A DNA stretch of 64,000 nt from Ponticaulis sp. (GTDB lineage: Bacteria; Pseudomonadota; Alphaproteobacteria; Caulobacterales; Hyphomonadaceae): NCBI GenBank assembly GCA_002723155.1, contig PBNO01000006.1, positions 834,438-898,437 on the forward strand, given 5' to 3'. A program made the position numbers and the translations under genes. The first letter of the stretch is position 1; each line of letters opens with the position of its first letter. The notes under the pieces are model-generated. The model was not told where the DNA came from and ran no database searches. It saw only the letters and a list, made by a program, of their open reading frames with translations. Of this stretch, positions 27,983 to 36,691 are shown one piece after another.

Positions 27983-28915
27983 TTGCGTCATCTGGTTTCA
28001 GCCTTTGCACTTGGATTGGCGATCAGCGCTGCACCTTTAACGGCGCACGCACAGACCGATGCGGTCGCGACAGAATCAGCCTCATGGGAAGACGTGACCT
28101 ACGCTCATCCTGAAGGGCTTGAGCTGCTCGCGCGGATTTACCGCCCGCAAAGCGCGGAAGGCCGGCTACCTGTCGTGATTTCAGTCCATGGCGGCGCGTG
28201 GGGCGCGTATGATCGCACATCCGGCCGGGTCTATGATCGGGCGCTTGCAGATGCCGGCTATCTGGTCGTGGCAATCGATTTTCGCCAGTCTCCCGATTAT
28301 CAGCACCCTGCCGGATCAGCCGATGTGACGGCCGCCGTTCGCTGGGTGCGCCTCAATGCAGAAGCGCTTGGTGCCGACGCTGACGAGATCGGCCTGATTG
28401 GCTCCTCCTCTGGCGGGCACCTCGCCCTGCTGGCTGCAGTTCGCCCGAATAACGAGGCCCATCTCGGCACGCCAATTGCGGGCGCGGATGACGGCTTCGC
28501 ACTACATGACGAGATTGATGCGAGTGTCGATTATGTCATCGCCATGTGGCCGGTCTCATCGCCGATTACACGCTATCGCTATGCCCAGCGCGCGGGCATT
28601 GATCAGCTCGTTACGCTAACGGAACGATATTTCGCAGATGAAGACGCGATGTGGGACGCGTCGATCCCGCGCATCGTTCAGGCGGGTGAGGCAGAGGATT
28701 TGCCGCCGATCCTCGTCATTCAGCCGGGCATGGATTCAAACATCCCGCAGGATATGACGTTTGATCTTTTGCAGGCCTGGCAGGCACGCAGCGGCAAGGT
28801 GGACTATGCCTTCTATCCCGGTGCGCCGCATGCCTTCGGACATTACCCGTCAGAGAATACCGAAGACATGCTGGCGGCGATCACCAGTTTTATAGATCGT
28901 CAGCTTGCTGACTAA
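27983..28915 (+). CDS. secreted alpha/beta hydrolase (BD-FAE / acetyl-esterase-like)
   Basis: 310 residues from a TTG start with GGGAGG 6 nt upstream. Signal peptide MRHLVSAFALGLAISAAP ends AHAQ. Hormone-sensitive-lipase-type landmarks: oxyanion motif SVHGGAWGAY, nucleophile IGSSSGGHLAL, and late Asp/His in GMDSNIP and PHAFGHYPS. It probably cleaves short-chain esters in the periplasm or outside; the substrate is unknown. Its stop abuts the convergent fghA stop. Confidence 0.87.
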   Translation: MRHLVSAFALGLAISAAPLTAHAQTDAVATESASWEDVTYAHPEGLELLARIYRPQSAEGRLPVVISVHGGAWGAYDRTSGRVYDRALADAGYLVVAIDFRQSPDYQHPAGSADVTAAVRWVRLNAEALGADADEIGLIGSSSGGHLALLAAVRPNNEAHLGTPIAGADDGFALHDEIDASVDYVIAMWPVSSPITRYRYAQRAGIDQLVTLTERYFADEDAMWDASIPRIVQAGEAEDLPPILVIQPGMDSNIPQDMTFDLLQAWQARSGKVDYAFYPGAPHAFGHYPSENTEDMLAAITSFIDRQLAD

Positions 28916-29761
28916 TTAGGCTAGACGCTCGGCATGCCATTTCAAATGCTCGGCCATAAAGGTCGAGATGAAATAGTATGAGTGGTCATAGCCGTCCTGC
29001 ATCCGGATATCGGCCGCTTGCCCCGCTGCCGAGCAGGCTTCTGCCAGAAGATGGGTTTTCAGCTGGCCTTCAAGGAAGTTGTCGCCTGTGCCCTGATCGA
29101 CCAGCAAGCCGGTTTCAACACGCGCACCATCTTCAATAAGTGCGACAGCATCGTATTCACGCCATTTAGCCTTATCCGCACCGATATATCCCGTCAGCGC
29201 CTTTTCACCCCAGGGACATTGCAGAGGCGAAACGATTGGCGCAAAGGCTGACACAGACTTGTAAACAGACGGATTTCTAAGGCCGATCGTCAGCGCGCCA
29301 TGTCCGCCCATTGAGTGGCCGGTAATGCCCTGACGCTCCATATCCGCCGGAAAGTTTGCTGCAATAATCGAAGGTAGTTCGCTCTCAATATAGTCGCGCA
29401 TGTTATAATGCTCAGCAAACGGAGCTTCTGTCGCGTTTACATAGAAGCCAGCGCCCAGTCCGAAGTCATATGCGCCTTCAGCGTCATCTGGCACGCCTTC
29501 GCCACGAGGGGATGTGTCGGGCGCCACGAAGATGAGACCAAGTTCCGCACAAGCTGCGCGAAACTCACCTTTTTCGGTGACGTTCGCATGCGTGCAGGTC
29601 AGCCCGGACAGATACCAGACCACCGGCAGTTTCGCGCCCGGCGCGTGAGGCGGCACATAAACTGAGAAGGTCATATCCGGGCCGGTTGCGCTGGAGCGAT
29701 GCTTGTATACGCCCTGCGTACCGCCAAAGGCTTTATTGGTGGAGACTGTTTCGATCGTCAT
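28916..29761 (-). CDS. fghA: S-formylglutathione hydrolase
   Basis: 281 residues. Esterase D family: YLSGLTCTHANVTEKGEFRA, APDTSPRGEGVPDD, nucleophile elbow GHSMGGHGAL, and catalytic Asp/His in GTGDNFLEGQLK and DGYDHSYYF. Converts S-formylglutathione to formate and glutathione, the second step of formaldehyde detoxification. AGGACAGGA precedes the ATG. It lies 13 bp downstream of a LysR gene and across from frmA, making a complete local pathway. Confidence 0.95.
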   Translation of the reverse strand: MTIETVSTNKAFGGTQGVYKHRSSATGPDMTFSVYVPPHAPGAKLPVVWYLSGLTCTHANVTEKGEFRAACAELGLIFVAPDTSPRGEGVPDDAEGAYDFGLGAGFYVNATEAPFAEHYNMRDYIESELPSIIAANFPADMERQGITGHSMGGHGALTIGLRNPSVYKSVSAFAPIVSPLQCPWGEKALTGYIGADKAKWREYDAVALIEDGARVETGLLVDQGTGDNFLEGQLKTHLLAEACSAAGQAADIRMQDGYDHSYYFISTFMAEHLKWHAERLA

Positions 29762-29774
29762 ATCATCCTGTCCT

Positions 29775-30674
29775 TTATTCTGTTTCGAGTGGCGCGCCGC
29801 CCATTGCAGGGCCGAGCTCGGCCCGCAAACGTTCGACGAGTTTTTGTACTTTCGGCATAAGATGTCTGCGCTGCGGATAGACCGCCCAGACAGGCTCTGC
29901 TGGTGGCAGGCTTTTCTTCAGAAGCGGCACAAGCTCGCCAGAGGCGATGCCTTCGCTCAGATAGAAGTCCGGCAGCTGGCAAATGCCGAGCCCGGCCTTC
30001 ACCGCCTCAACGACAGCGGAACCGGAATTGCATTTGAAACGCCCTTTCGGGCGGAACATGACCGGCTCACCATCAACCTCGAACTTCCAGGTCTCAGACG
30101 AGCCCATAACGCATTCATGGCTTGCCAGATCTTCCACCGTTTTCGGCTTTTTATGCTCCGCCAGATATGTGTGAGACGCACAGACCTGCCAATTACGGCG
30201 GGCAATCAGCGTCTGAATGTATCGTGGGTCATCCATAACGCCCGTTCGGATTGCCATATCGAAACCATCAGCGACCAGATCGCGGCGCTGGTTAGAGAGA
30301 TCAACTGTCACCGAAAGGCGCGGATAGTCCTGCATCAGTGAACGGACGATTGGCGCGACGAAGCGCTCACCCAGTGACACAGCGCATGTGACGCGCAGTT
30401 CCCCAACAGGCTCTCTATCGCCCCCGATCAGCGCAAAAGCCTCGTCGCGGTCCTGAACCAGCTGCTCGCAATGCTGAAAGAGAGACCGTCCCGTATCCGT
30501 CAGCGACACCTGACGCGTTGTACGGAAAAACAAGGTAGACTGAAGGCGTTCTTCAAGGCGCATCACCGCACGGCTCACATGTGAAGAGGAGAGGCCCAGA
30601 ACCTCCGCCGCACGTTTGAAACTGCCCTGCTGGGCCACGGCGACAAACTCTTCAATACCATCCCACTGACTCAA
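29775..30674 (-). CDS. LysR-type transcriptional regulator
   Basis: 299 residues from TTG 30674 (MSQWDGIEEFVAVAQQGSF), preferred over TTG 30692 because AAGGAC then lies ~8 nt upstream and the N-terminus fits the family. Helix-turn-helix is SFKRAAEVLGLSSSHVSRAVMRLEERL. The effector domain includes VTCAVSLGERFVAPIVRSL and KAGLGICQLPDFYLSEG. Co-oriented with fghA (13-bp gap) and divergent from frmA, so it likely controls the formaldehyde genes. The inducer is not known. Confidence 0.9.
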   Translation of the reverse strand: MSQWDGIEEFVAVAQQGSFKRAAEVLGLSSSHVSRAVMRLEERLQSTLFFRTTRQVSLTDTGRSLFQHCEQLVQDRDEAFALIGGDREPVGELRVTCAVSLGERFVAPIVRSLMQDYPRLSVTVDLSNQRRDLVADGFDMAIRTGVMDDPRYIQTLIARRNWQVCASHTYLAEHKKPKTVEDLASHECVMGSSETWKFEVDGEPVMFRPKGRFKCNSGSAVVEAVKAGLGICQLPDFYLSEGIASGELVPLLKKSLPPAEPVWAVYPQRRHLMPKVQKLVERLRAELGPAMGGAPLETE

Positions 30675-30771
30675 ACTATCCCGTCCTTGCAATTATGCAT
30701 ATTTAATTTAGCCCTTTATTTCATCTGGAGCATTGATTAAACGGTTATCAGCAAAATTACGGAGTGCAAAC

Positions 30772-31878
30772 ATGAAAACCCGCGCTGCAGTCGCCTTTGA
30801 AGCGAAAAAGCCACTCGAAATTGTTGAGCTGGATCTGGAAGGCCCAAAAGCCGGTGAAGTTCTGGTTGAAATTATGGCAACCGGCATCTGTCACACAGAC
30901 GCATACACACTGGACGGACTTGATTCGGAAGGTATTTTCCCGAGCGTTCTGGGCCATGAAGGCGCAGGCATTGTGCGTGAAGTCGGCGCTGGCGTAACCT
31001 CAGTGAAGCCGGGCGACCACGTTATTCCGCTCTACACACCAGAGTGTCGCCAATGTAAATCCTGCCTCTCCGGCAAAACCAATCTGTGTACGGCCATTCG
31101 CGCGACGCAGGGCAAAGGCCTGATGCCGGATGGCACGTCCCGTTTCTCTTACAAAGGCCAGACCATTTACCACTATATGGGCTGCTCCACCTTCTCCAAC
31201 TTCACAGTCCTGCCGGAAATCGCCGTTGCGAAAATCCGCGAAGACGCCCCATTCGACAAAGCCTGCTATGTCGGCTGCGGCGTGACAACGGGCGTTGGCG
31301 CAGTGACCAACACGGCCAAAGTTCAGGTCGGCGACAATGTCGTCGTCTTCGGCCTTGGCGGCATTGGTCTCAACGTCATTCAGGGTGCAAAAATGGCTGG
31401 TGCGGACAAGATTGTCGGTGTTGACCTCAATAATGCGAAAAAGGAATGGGGCGAAAAGTTCGGTATGACGCACTTCGTCAATCCGAAAGACGTCTCTGAC
31501 GTTGTCGCTCACATCGTTGAGCTGACTGATGGCGGCGCGGACTATTCCTTCGATTGTACCGGCAATACAGATGTGATGCGTCAGGCGCTGGAATGCTGCC
31601 ACCGCGGCTGGGGCACAAGCGTCATCATCGGCGTTGCAGAAGCCGGCAAGGAAATCGCAACACGTCCATTCCAGCTGGTGACGGGCCGCAACTGGCGCGG
31701 CACAGCGTTTGGCGGCGCGAAAGGCCGAACGGACGTTCCGAAAATCGTAGACTGGTACATGCAGGGCAAAATCCAGATCGACCCGATGATCACACACGTC
31801 ATGCCGCTTGAGAAAATCAACGACGCGTTCGATCTGATGCATGAAGGCAAATCGATCCGCTCTGTTGTGACATTCTAA
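30772..31878 (+). CDS. frmA: S-(hydroxymethyl)glutathione dehydrogenase / class III alcohol dehydrogenase
   Basis: 368 residues from ATG 30772, with CGGAG upstream; the in-frame ATT at 30733 lacks homology. Catalytic zinc site [14 protein letters not shown] and LGHEGAGIV; structural zinc cysteines in [20 protein letters not shown] fold [20 protein letters not shown]; class III-type [14 protein letters not shown]. Oxidises S-hydroxymethylglutathione to S-formylglutathione with NAD, feeding FghA. Followed by a clear terminator. Confidence 0.96.
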   Translation: MKTRAAVAFEAKKPLEIVELDLEGPKAGEVLVEIMATGICHTDAYTLDGLDSEGIFPSVLGHEGAGIVREVGAGVTSVKPGDHVIPLYTPECRQCKSCLSGKTNLCTAIRATQGKGLMPDGTSRFSYKGQTIYHYMGCSTFSNFTVLPEIAVAKIREDAPFDKACYVGCGVTTGVGAVTNTAKVQVGDNVVVFGLGGIGLNVIQGAKMAGADKIVGVDLNNAKKEWGEKFGMTHFVNPKDVSDVVAHIVELTDGGADYSFDCTGNTDVMRQALECCHRGWGTSVIIGVAEAGKEIATRPFQLVTGRNWRGTAFGGAKGRTDVPKIVDWYMQGKIQIDPMITHVMPLEKINDAFDLMHEGKSIRSVVTF

Positions 31879-31905
31879 GGCACAGGCCGTCGGATTAGAT
31901 TAAAG

Positions 31906-31938
31906 AAAGCCGCATACTGAAAAGTGTGCGGCTTTTTT
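31906..31938 (+). terminator. rho-independent terminator after frmA
   Basis: AAAGCCGCA (31906-31914) pairs with TGCGGCTTT (31927-31935), and the T-run continues to 31938. Confidence 0.9.
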
Positions 31939-31950
31939 GCGGGGGACACT

Positions 31951-32307
31951 ATGAATCTTCTTCTACGCTTCTGCCTTGAGCTTGCGGCGCTTGCTGGTAT
32001 CGGCATGGCTGCGTTTCAGGCAGGCGAAAGCATCATTGGCTATGCATTCGCAATTGCCGCTGTACTCCTCGCGGCAGCGACATGGGGCATTTTCAATGTT
32101 CCAGATGACCCGAGCCGATCAGGCAAAGCGCCCGTGCGCGTCTCTGGTCCGGTTCGATTGATCATAGAACTCGCGATCCTGCTTGGCGGGTCGCTGGCAT
32201 TTCATCTCGCGGGGCATTCATGGATCGCGCTTGCCCATGCAGCGCTGATCGCGCTGCATTATGCCCTTTCAGGTGAGCGGCTTCGCTGGCTGTTAAAACA
32301 GAGCTAG
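31951..32307 (+). CDS. YrdB family / DUF2568 membrane protein
   Basis: 118 residues from ATG 31951 behind GGGGGA. Four hydrophobic helices: LLLRFCLELAALAGIGMAAF, IGYAFAIAAVLLAAATWGIF, LIIELAILLGGSLAFHLA and WIALAHAALIALHYAL. WGIFNVPDDPSRSGKAPVRV matches the conserved loop after helix 2 in DUF2568. Inner-membrane protein of unknown function. Its stop overlaps the stop of a convergent 54-residue gene. Confidence 0.85.
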   Translation: MNLLLRFCLELAALAGIGMAAFQAGESIIGYAFAIAAVLLAAATWGIFNVPDDPSRSGKAPVRVSGPVRLIIELAILLGGSLAFHLAGHSWIALAHAALIALHYALSGERLRWLLKQS

Positions 32308-32468
32308 GCTTTCATACCCCAGGCTAGCGCAAGGAAGCCAATACCTGTCACCAAAGGTGGCAGCATGACGTTCGGCATTGGCGCGAGGCCAAGCGCGATC
32401 ATCACAATGCCCAGCACACCAACAGTGTACATAACCGCTTTCTTCTTTTTACTTTCGATCAGTTGCAT
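32304..32468 (-). CDS. 54-residue membrane protein
   Basis: ATG 32468 with GGAG 8 nt upstream, stop at 32304. A positively charged start (MQLIESKKKKAVMYTV) leads to two hydrophobic stretches, VGVLGIVMIALGLAPMP and MLPPLVTGIGFLALAWG, with a Met-Pro-rich turn between. Good start signal, clean composition and a tail overlap with the DUF2568 stop argue for a real small gene. Function unknown. Confidence 0.65.
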   Translation of the reverse strand: MQLIESKKKKAVMYTVGVLGIVMIALGLAPMPNVMLPPLVTGIGFLALAWGMKA

Positions 32469-32635
32469 GAGGTGGCTCCGTTAAATCTGGTTTCGATCTA
32501 CCAACGCCTTCCGCCGCAAAGGGTTCAACGGAAACACCACCCCTCACCTCACGGTATGGCTGGACATTCTCTCAACACACGCGAATATCACCGCCGGAAC
32601 GAGCCGCGACCGGCCCGTAAATATAGGGAGACACC

Positions 32636-33013
32636 ATGTTCAGCCACATGATGGTCGGGTCAAACGACCTTGATAAAGCCAAAGTATTCTACGACGCACT
32701 TTTTGAGTCTCAGGGCGGTAAGCCGGGAATTCTCGATCCTAAGGGCCGCCTTGTGTACGCACACAATGGCGCTGTTTTCCTTGTCACAAAGCCAATCGAC
32801 GGCAACGCCGCAACAATCGGTAACGGATCAACCATCGGCTTTGCGATGGCCACAACCGACGCAGCCAACGCATGGCATGCGGCAGGCGAAAAAGCAGGCG
32901 GCACACCAATTGAAGACCCGCCAGGCTGGCGCGAAGGCGGCGGCATGAAGCTTTATCTCGCTTATCTGCGTGACCCTGACGGCAACAAGCTCTGCGCACT
33001 CTGCCGCGGCTAA
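32636..33013 (+). CDS. VOC family (glyoxalase/bleomycin-resistance-like) protein
   Basis: 125 residues; AGGGAG lies ~6 nt before the ATG. One vicinal-oxygen-chelate module: MFSHMMVGSNDLDKAKVFYDALF, LVYAHNGAVFLVTKP, TIGFAMATTDAANAWHAAGEKAGG and YLAYLRDPDGNKLCAL. The paired beta-alpha-beta-beta-beta pattern is visible and the His/Glu-type metal positions look partly kept. Substrate unknown. Confidence 0.87.
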   Translation: MFSHMMVGSNDLDKAKVFYDALFESQGGKPGILDPKGRLVYAHNGAVFLVTKPIDGNAATIGNGSTIGFAMATTDAANAWHAAGEKAGGTPIEDPPGWREGGGMKLYLAYLRDPDGNKLCALCRG

Positions 33014-33063
33014 CCGATTTCGGGCGGTTCGGAACCCTGCAAAGCCTCCTGCATTAGTCATGC

Positions 33064-33972
33064 ATGGAAAACTCTGCAGAATTTGAACCGCTCGCTCTTA
33101 TCTGGGGCACCATTCTTACGCTTTATCAGGGCCTGATATCCCGCCTGCCGCAGATCGGCCTTGCCCTCATCACTCTGATCGCGATCCTGATCGCCGCAAC
33201 AATCATCAGAAAAGCTGTCACGACAATAATGAAGCGCGCGAAGACCCGCAGCGCCCTCATTCGTCTGGCTGGAAATCTGATCGTGATCGCATCGTGGATC
33301 ATCGCGATTGCTGTTGCCGTGACGATTGTGTTCCCATCCATTACGCCAGCTAACCTGATTGCCGGTCTTGGTCTGACGACGGTCGCAATCGGTTTTGCGT
33401 TCAAGGATATTTTCGAAAACTTCCTTGCCGGCGTCATCATTCTGGCGCGCAAAAAAATGCGTATTGGCGATGTGATTGAAGTAGACGATGTGTTCGGCCG
33501 TATTGAAGACATCCAGATCCGCGAGACGCATGTTCGCGATACGTCTGGCGAGCTGATCATTGTGCCAAACGCGCACCTTTTCAAAAATCCTGTTGAAGTT
33601 CAGACCGACCAGCCCCTGCGCCGTCAGGATCTCGTTGTGGGTGTCGATTATGACGCTGACATGCGTCAGGTCCGCGAGGCCTTACAGAAGGCGCTGGATG
33701 GCTGCGAGACTGTAAATCGCAGCAAGGAAACAGAGGTGAAGTGTGTCGGCTTTGGTGGTTCGAGCATTGATTTCAAACTGCTCTGGTGGGCAGACAGCCA
33801 GCCTGCCAAACAACGCAACACGTATGATGAAGTCGCATTCGCTGTGAAAGACGCGCTCGACGAAGCGGGTGTCTCTATCCCATTCCCGCAATCCACGCTG
33901 TCATTTCGCGAGGAAGCATGGCCAGTGCGCATCGCAAACCGCGAAGGCCGCGATCAACCGGCAGACGCTTAA
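33064..33972 (+). CDS. MscS-family small-conductance mechanosensitive channel
   Basis: 302 residues. Three TM helices (~22-45, 68-92, 97-125), with TM3 LIAGLGLTTVAIGFAFKDIFENFLAGVIIL resembling the MscS pore. The beta domain RIGDVIEVDDVFGRIEDIQIRETHVR, then LIIVPNAHLFKNPV, and a C-terminal alpha/beta cage follow. It lacks the extra N-terminal domain of the channel at 21380. Osmotic safety valve in the inner membrane. No clear ribosome site before ATG 33064. Confidence 0.9.
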   Translation: MENSAEFEPLALIWGTILTLYQGLISRLPQIGLALITLIAILIAATIIRKAVTTIMKRAKTRSALIRLAGNLIVIASWIIAIAVAVTIVFPSITPANLIAGLGLTTVAIGFAFKDIFENFLAGVIILARKKMRIGDVIEVDDVFGRIEDIQIRETHVRDTSGELIIVPNAHLFKNPVEVQTDQPLRRQDLVVGVDYDADMRQVREALQKALDGCETVNRSKETEVKCVGFGGSSIDFKLLWWADSQPAKQRNTYDEVAFAVKDALDEAGVSIPFPQSTLSFREEAWPVRIANREGRDQPADA

Positions 33973-33996
33973 ATTTATAGAAGACTCGGTGGCGGC

Positions 33997-34356
33997 TCAG
34001 GCCGCCATAACGCGTTCCACTTCGTCGACAAGCTCGCGAAGGTGGAAAGGTTTGGAGAGGATTTTCGCGCCGGCTGGTGTGTTCGCCTTGTTAGACAGCG
34101 CCACAGCCGCAAAGCCTGTAATGAAGACAATCTTCATAGCCGGATCGAGTTCCGCGCCGCGACGCGCCAGCTCGATACCGTCAATGCCAGGCATCTGAAT
34201 ATCGGTGAGAAGCAGATCGAAGACTTCACGCTCGAGCGCGGTCAGCGCGGTATCGCCATCCTCGAACGCCTGCACTTCATGACCGGCACGGCGCAGCGCC
34301 GCAGTCAGAAAGCTGCGCAGGGAGTCATCATCTTCAGCAAGTAGGATTTTTGTCAT
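33997..34356 (-). CDS. cpdR: CpdR, single-domain response regulator of ClpXP-dependent proteolysis
   Basis: 119 residues, receiver domain only: acidic pocket ILLAEDDDSLRSFL, phospho-acceptor Asp52 in DLLLTDIQMPGIDGIELARR, then VFITGFAAVAL and LSKPFHLRELVDEVERVMAA. The ITGFAAVAL and SKPFHLR-LV-EV segments are close to Caulobacter CpdR. Unphosphorylated CpdR primes polar ClpXP for CtrA-pathway substrates; CckA/ChpT phosphorylate it. Divergent from N-formylglutamate amidohydrolase, a neighbour also seen in related genomes. With DivL here, two CtrA-pathway regulators share the window. Confidence 0.9.
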   Translation of the reverse strand: MTKILLAEDDDSLRSFLTAALRRAGHEVQAFEDGDTALTALEREVFDLLLTDIQMPGIDGIELARRGAELDPAMKIVFITGFAAVALSNKANTPAGAKILSKPFHLRELVDEVERVMAA

Positions 34357-34467
34357 TACGAGACCTGTATTCCACCGAACCCTTTTGGAGTATCCTCAAC
34401 CATTGTAAACTGACGGTGAACGTCTGTCGAAGACTGCAGGATATTTTCAGGTTAAACCCTAAACGAA

Positions 34468-35370
34468 ATGACGCAAGTGAATACATTTCCAGTCAATTCA
34501 TCCAAAGATGAGGCGCAAAAAGCAGCATTCCAGCTGTCTGCGCCTCAGGATGATTGTGCGGTTATGTTTGCATCCCCGCATAGCGGACGGCATTATCCTG
34601 ACGACTTCCAGTCTCTCCTCCGCGTACCATTAATGGATTTGCGACGGGTTGAAGATGCCTTCATGGACCAGATGATCTCACCCGTAACAGACCTTGGTGT
34701 TGGCACGCTGAGCGCCGTTTTTGCCCGCTCTTACGTAGACCTCAACCGGTCTGAGACGGAACTCGACTCGCGCATGTTTTCAGATGGCGCGCCAACGCCT
34801 GCCGGTGAAAGAAGCCCGCGCGTTGAGGCCGGGCTTGGCTGCATTCCGCGCATTGCGGCCTCAGGTCAGGACATTCACCTTCGAAAGCTCAGCCGGGATG
34901 AAGCCGAAGCACGGCTTCAGGAAGCCTACCGCCCCTATCACCGCGCGCTCACCAACTGGCTGAACCTGATCAAGCGGCGCTGCGGCCGTTCCGTGCTGAT
35001 CGACTGCCACTCCATGCCGTCACTCGTTGCGGGACGACGTATCCGCACAGACATTATTATCGGCACGCGCCATGGCGCGTCCTGCGATGAGGGTCTGGCG
35101 CGCACAGTGGAGAACCATTTCCTCGCACTCGGATATAAAGTCGCGCGGAACATGCCCTACGCAGGCGGATACTGCACGCAGCATCATGGTCGCCCGCTGG
35201 AAGACCGCCATGCGCTGCAGATCGAGATCAACCGCCGCCTCTATATGGATGAAGACACGGTGCGCCTGAAACCCGGCTTTTATAAGCTACAGTCGGATAT
35301 GAAAGCGCTCGGGCTGTCCGTTATGAACTGGGCAGAGCGCACGCGAGTGTTAAACTCAGAACGAACTTAA
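34468..35370 (+). CDS. N-formylglutamate amidohydrolase family protein
   Basis: 300 residues. Family features: VMFASPHSGRHYPDDF, DLRRVEDAFMDQMI, ARSYVDLNRSETELD, IDCHSMPS (metal site) and QIEINRRLYMDE. HutG-type enzymes hydrolyse N-formyl-L-glutamate in histidine degradation, but this cpdR-linked subtype is found outside hut operons and its substrate is uncertain. ATG 34468 has no strong ribosome site. The stop overlaps that of the convergent lipoprotein gene. Confidence 0.88.
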   Translation: MTQVNTFPVNSSKDEAQKAAFQLSAPQDDCAVMFASPHSGRHYPDDFQSLLRVPLMDLRRVEDAFMDQMISPVTDLGVGTLSAVFARSYVDLNRSETELDSRMFSDGAPTPAGERSPRVEAGLGCIPRIAASGQDIHLRKLSRDEAEARLQEAYRPYHRALTNWLNLIKRRCGRSVLIDCHSMPSLVAGRRIRTDIIIGTRHGASCDEGLARTVENHFLALGYKVARNMPYAGGYCTQHHGRPLEDRHALQIEINRRLYMDEDTVRLKPGFYKLQSDMKALGLSVMNWAERTRVLNSERT

Positions 35371-35909
35371 TCCAACGGCACAAAGGTCGGCTCGCGAACA
35401 TCCGTTAGCTCAAACCGCATTAAGTGTTCGTCTAACTTCACCAGTCGACCAGTGAACACTGCTTGCACATCAGAGGCGTAGTAACCTGAGGCGTTGACCA
35501 TTTGTTCAAACTGCAGTCCGCCGTTTGTTTCCGCCCTAGACACTTCATATGGTACGATAAAGTCCGGACAATTCTTATCACGAAGCAATGGAATTGCGTC
35601 TCGAACGAATGCTTCTATCGTCACCGCTGGCTCAACGCCTGAATCAAGCTCTCTAAGAGAACAAAGCGTCCCAACAGAGTTGGGTAGGCACCCATCCAAC
35701 ACAGCTGAGCAGACGTCAGATAGCGGTTCAGGCTCTACATAATCGACATAGTCACCCTCATCGCCCAAAAGCACGTCCTCGCCGACAGGGTCTTTCTGTG
35801 CAGTTTGTGGAGCTACGACTTCTTCAACGCCGGGCTCCGGCGTACGCGCTTCGTCTACACCGCATGCCGCGACCAGAATAAGACAAGCGAGAATGGAAAT
35901 CTGTTTCAT
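35367..35909 (-). CDS. lipoprotein of unknown function
   Basis: 180 residues from ATG 35909 behind GGGGGCA. MKQISILACLILVAACG is a type II signal peptide with lipobox VAAC. An acidic Pro/Glu/Val linker (~20-70) follows. The globular part has a Cys cluster (VCSAVLDGCLPNSVGTLC, NC) and FEQMVNASGYYASDVQAVFTG. No family recognised. It lies directly downstream of the small-RNA terminator on the same strand, so read-through is possible. Confidence 0.8.
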   Translation of the reverse strand: MKQISILACLILVAACGVDEARTPEPGVEEVVAPQTAQKDPVGEDVLLGDEGDYVDYVEPEPLSDVCSAVLDGCLPNSVGTLCSLRELDSGVEPAVTIEAFVRDAIPLLRDKNCPDFIVPYEVSRAETNGGLQFEQMVNASGYYASDVQAVFTGRLVKLDEHLMRFELTDVREPTFVPLD

Positions 35910-35957
35910 TGGTGCCCCCTGATACACCTGACGGTATATGATGCACCCGCGAAAACC

Positions 35958-36041
35958 AAAAAAAACCGCGCTGGTTAGAGCGCGGTTGTAAAGTCATAGG
36001 GAGGAAACGCCCCAAATCAGGGCGACAACGTCAAACGTTGT
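35958..36041 (-). ncRNA. probable trans-acting small RNA with anti-Shine-Dalgarno loop
   Basis: About 84 nt, minus strand, from a predicted start at ~36041 to the T-run at 35958-35965. Order: 5' hairpin with a perfect 7-bp stem and 3-nt loop (36025-36041); a 5-bp CGCCC/GGGCG hairpin (36008-36024); an unpaired pyrimidine stretch UUUCCUCCCU (~35996-36006), complementary to ribosome-binding sites; and a terminator with stem AACCGCGC/GCGCGGTT (35964-35971, 35980-35987) and eight U. A promoter fits exactly upstream. No reading frame explains these elements. The architecture matches alphaproteobacterial CCUCC-loop small RNAs, but I cannot name the family. Confidence 0.75.
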
Positions 36042-36047
36042 GAGATT

Positions 36048-36075
36048 AAAATACGCTGCACCGCAAAAAATGCAA
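36048..36075 (-). promoter_or_regulatory. sigma70-type promoter of the small RNA
   Basis: On the minus strand a -35 TTGCAT (36075-36070) and a -10 TATTTT (36053-36048) are separated by 16 bp. A start 7 nt later falls on the first base of the 5' hairpin. Confidence 0.65.
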
Positions 36076-36266
36076 GCCCCTTTTCTGCGACAATTTCGCA
36101 TATACGGCAATTTTTCGTGAGATTTTTGTCACAGAATGACCGTTTGGACATGTTTTTATTGTGCAGCGCACAAAAACCGAATCCCTACTCGCCTGTCAGT
36201 CGGCATGCGGCTTGCTCATTCCCCTCTGAACCGTCCCCAAACGGGACGATTGTTTCGGAGAGACAC

Positions 36267-36659
36267 ATGGCTACTGATATTGATCTACACGTCGGCAAAC
36301 GACTTCGCTGGCGCCGCCGCCTGCTCGGACTGACCCAGCAGGAACTTGCTTCACAAGTTGGCGTACGCTTCCAGCAAATCCAGAAATACGAGTGTGGCGC
36401 GAACCGCATCACATCCGGCCGCATCTATGAGCTCGCAAAAGCGCTCAACGTAAAAGTTCAGTACTTCTTTGATGGCCTCGAAGCTTATGAGAATGACGTG
36501 ACACCAGCCAATGACGCAGAAAAGCTCGAAGGCGACATTCTTTCCCAGAAAGAAACGCTCGAACTCGTCCGCGCATACTACCGTCTGGAAGAGCGTCCAC
36601 GCCGCCGCCTTCTCGAACTTGCAAAGTCTCTGGAGTCCACCTCTTCAGACGTTGCTTGA
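36267..36659 (+). CDS. XRE/Cro-family helix-turn-helix regulator
   Basis: 130 residues from ATG 36267 with CGGAGAG upstream; the frame runs open to 36117 without homology. The HTH_3 domain DLHVGKRLRWRRRLLGLTQQELASQVGVRFQQIQKYECGAN (residues ~5-45; shown in pieces: GLTQQELASQVGV, RFQQIQKYECGAN) is the widely conserved alphaproteobacterial subtype, with a helical C-terminus ETLELVRAYYRLEERPRRR. Target genes are unknown. It sits next to the small RNA and upstream of hisN (32-bp gap). Confidence 0.87.
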   Translation: MATDIDLHVGKRLRWRRRLLGLTQQELASQVGVRFQQIQKYECGANRITSGRIYELAKALNVKVQYFFDGLEAYENDVTPANDAEKLEGDILSQKETLELVRAYYRLEERPRRRLLELAKSLESTSSDVA

Positions 36660-36691
36660 TTGAACAGCCATGTTGAGGCAGTGGAAGGTGT

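Noticed and set aside
34458-34475. TTAAACCCTAAA before the N-formylglutamate amidohydrolase gene, considered as a CtrA box
   Set aside because: Spacing is 4 rather than 7 and the second half is TAAA, so it fails the TTAA-N7-TTAA rule.
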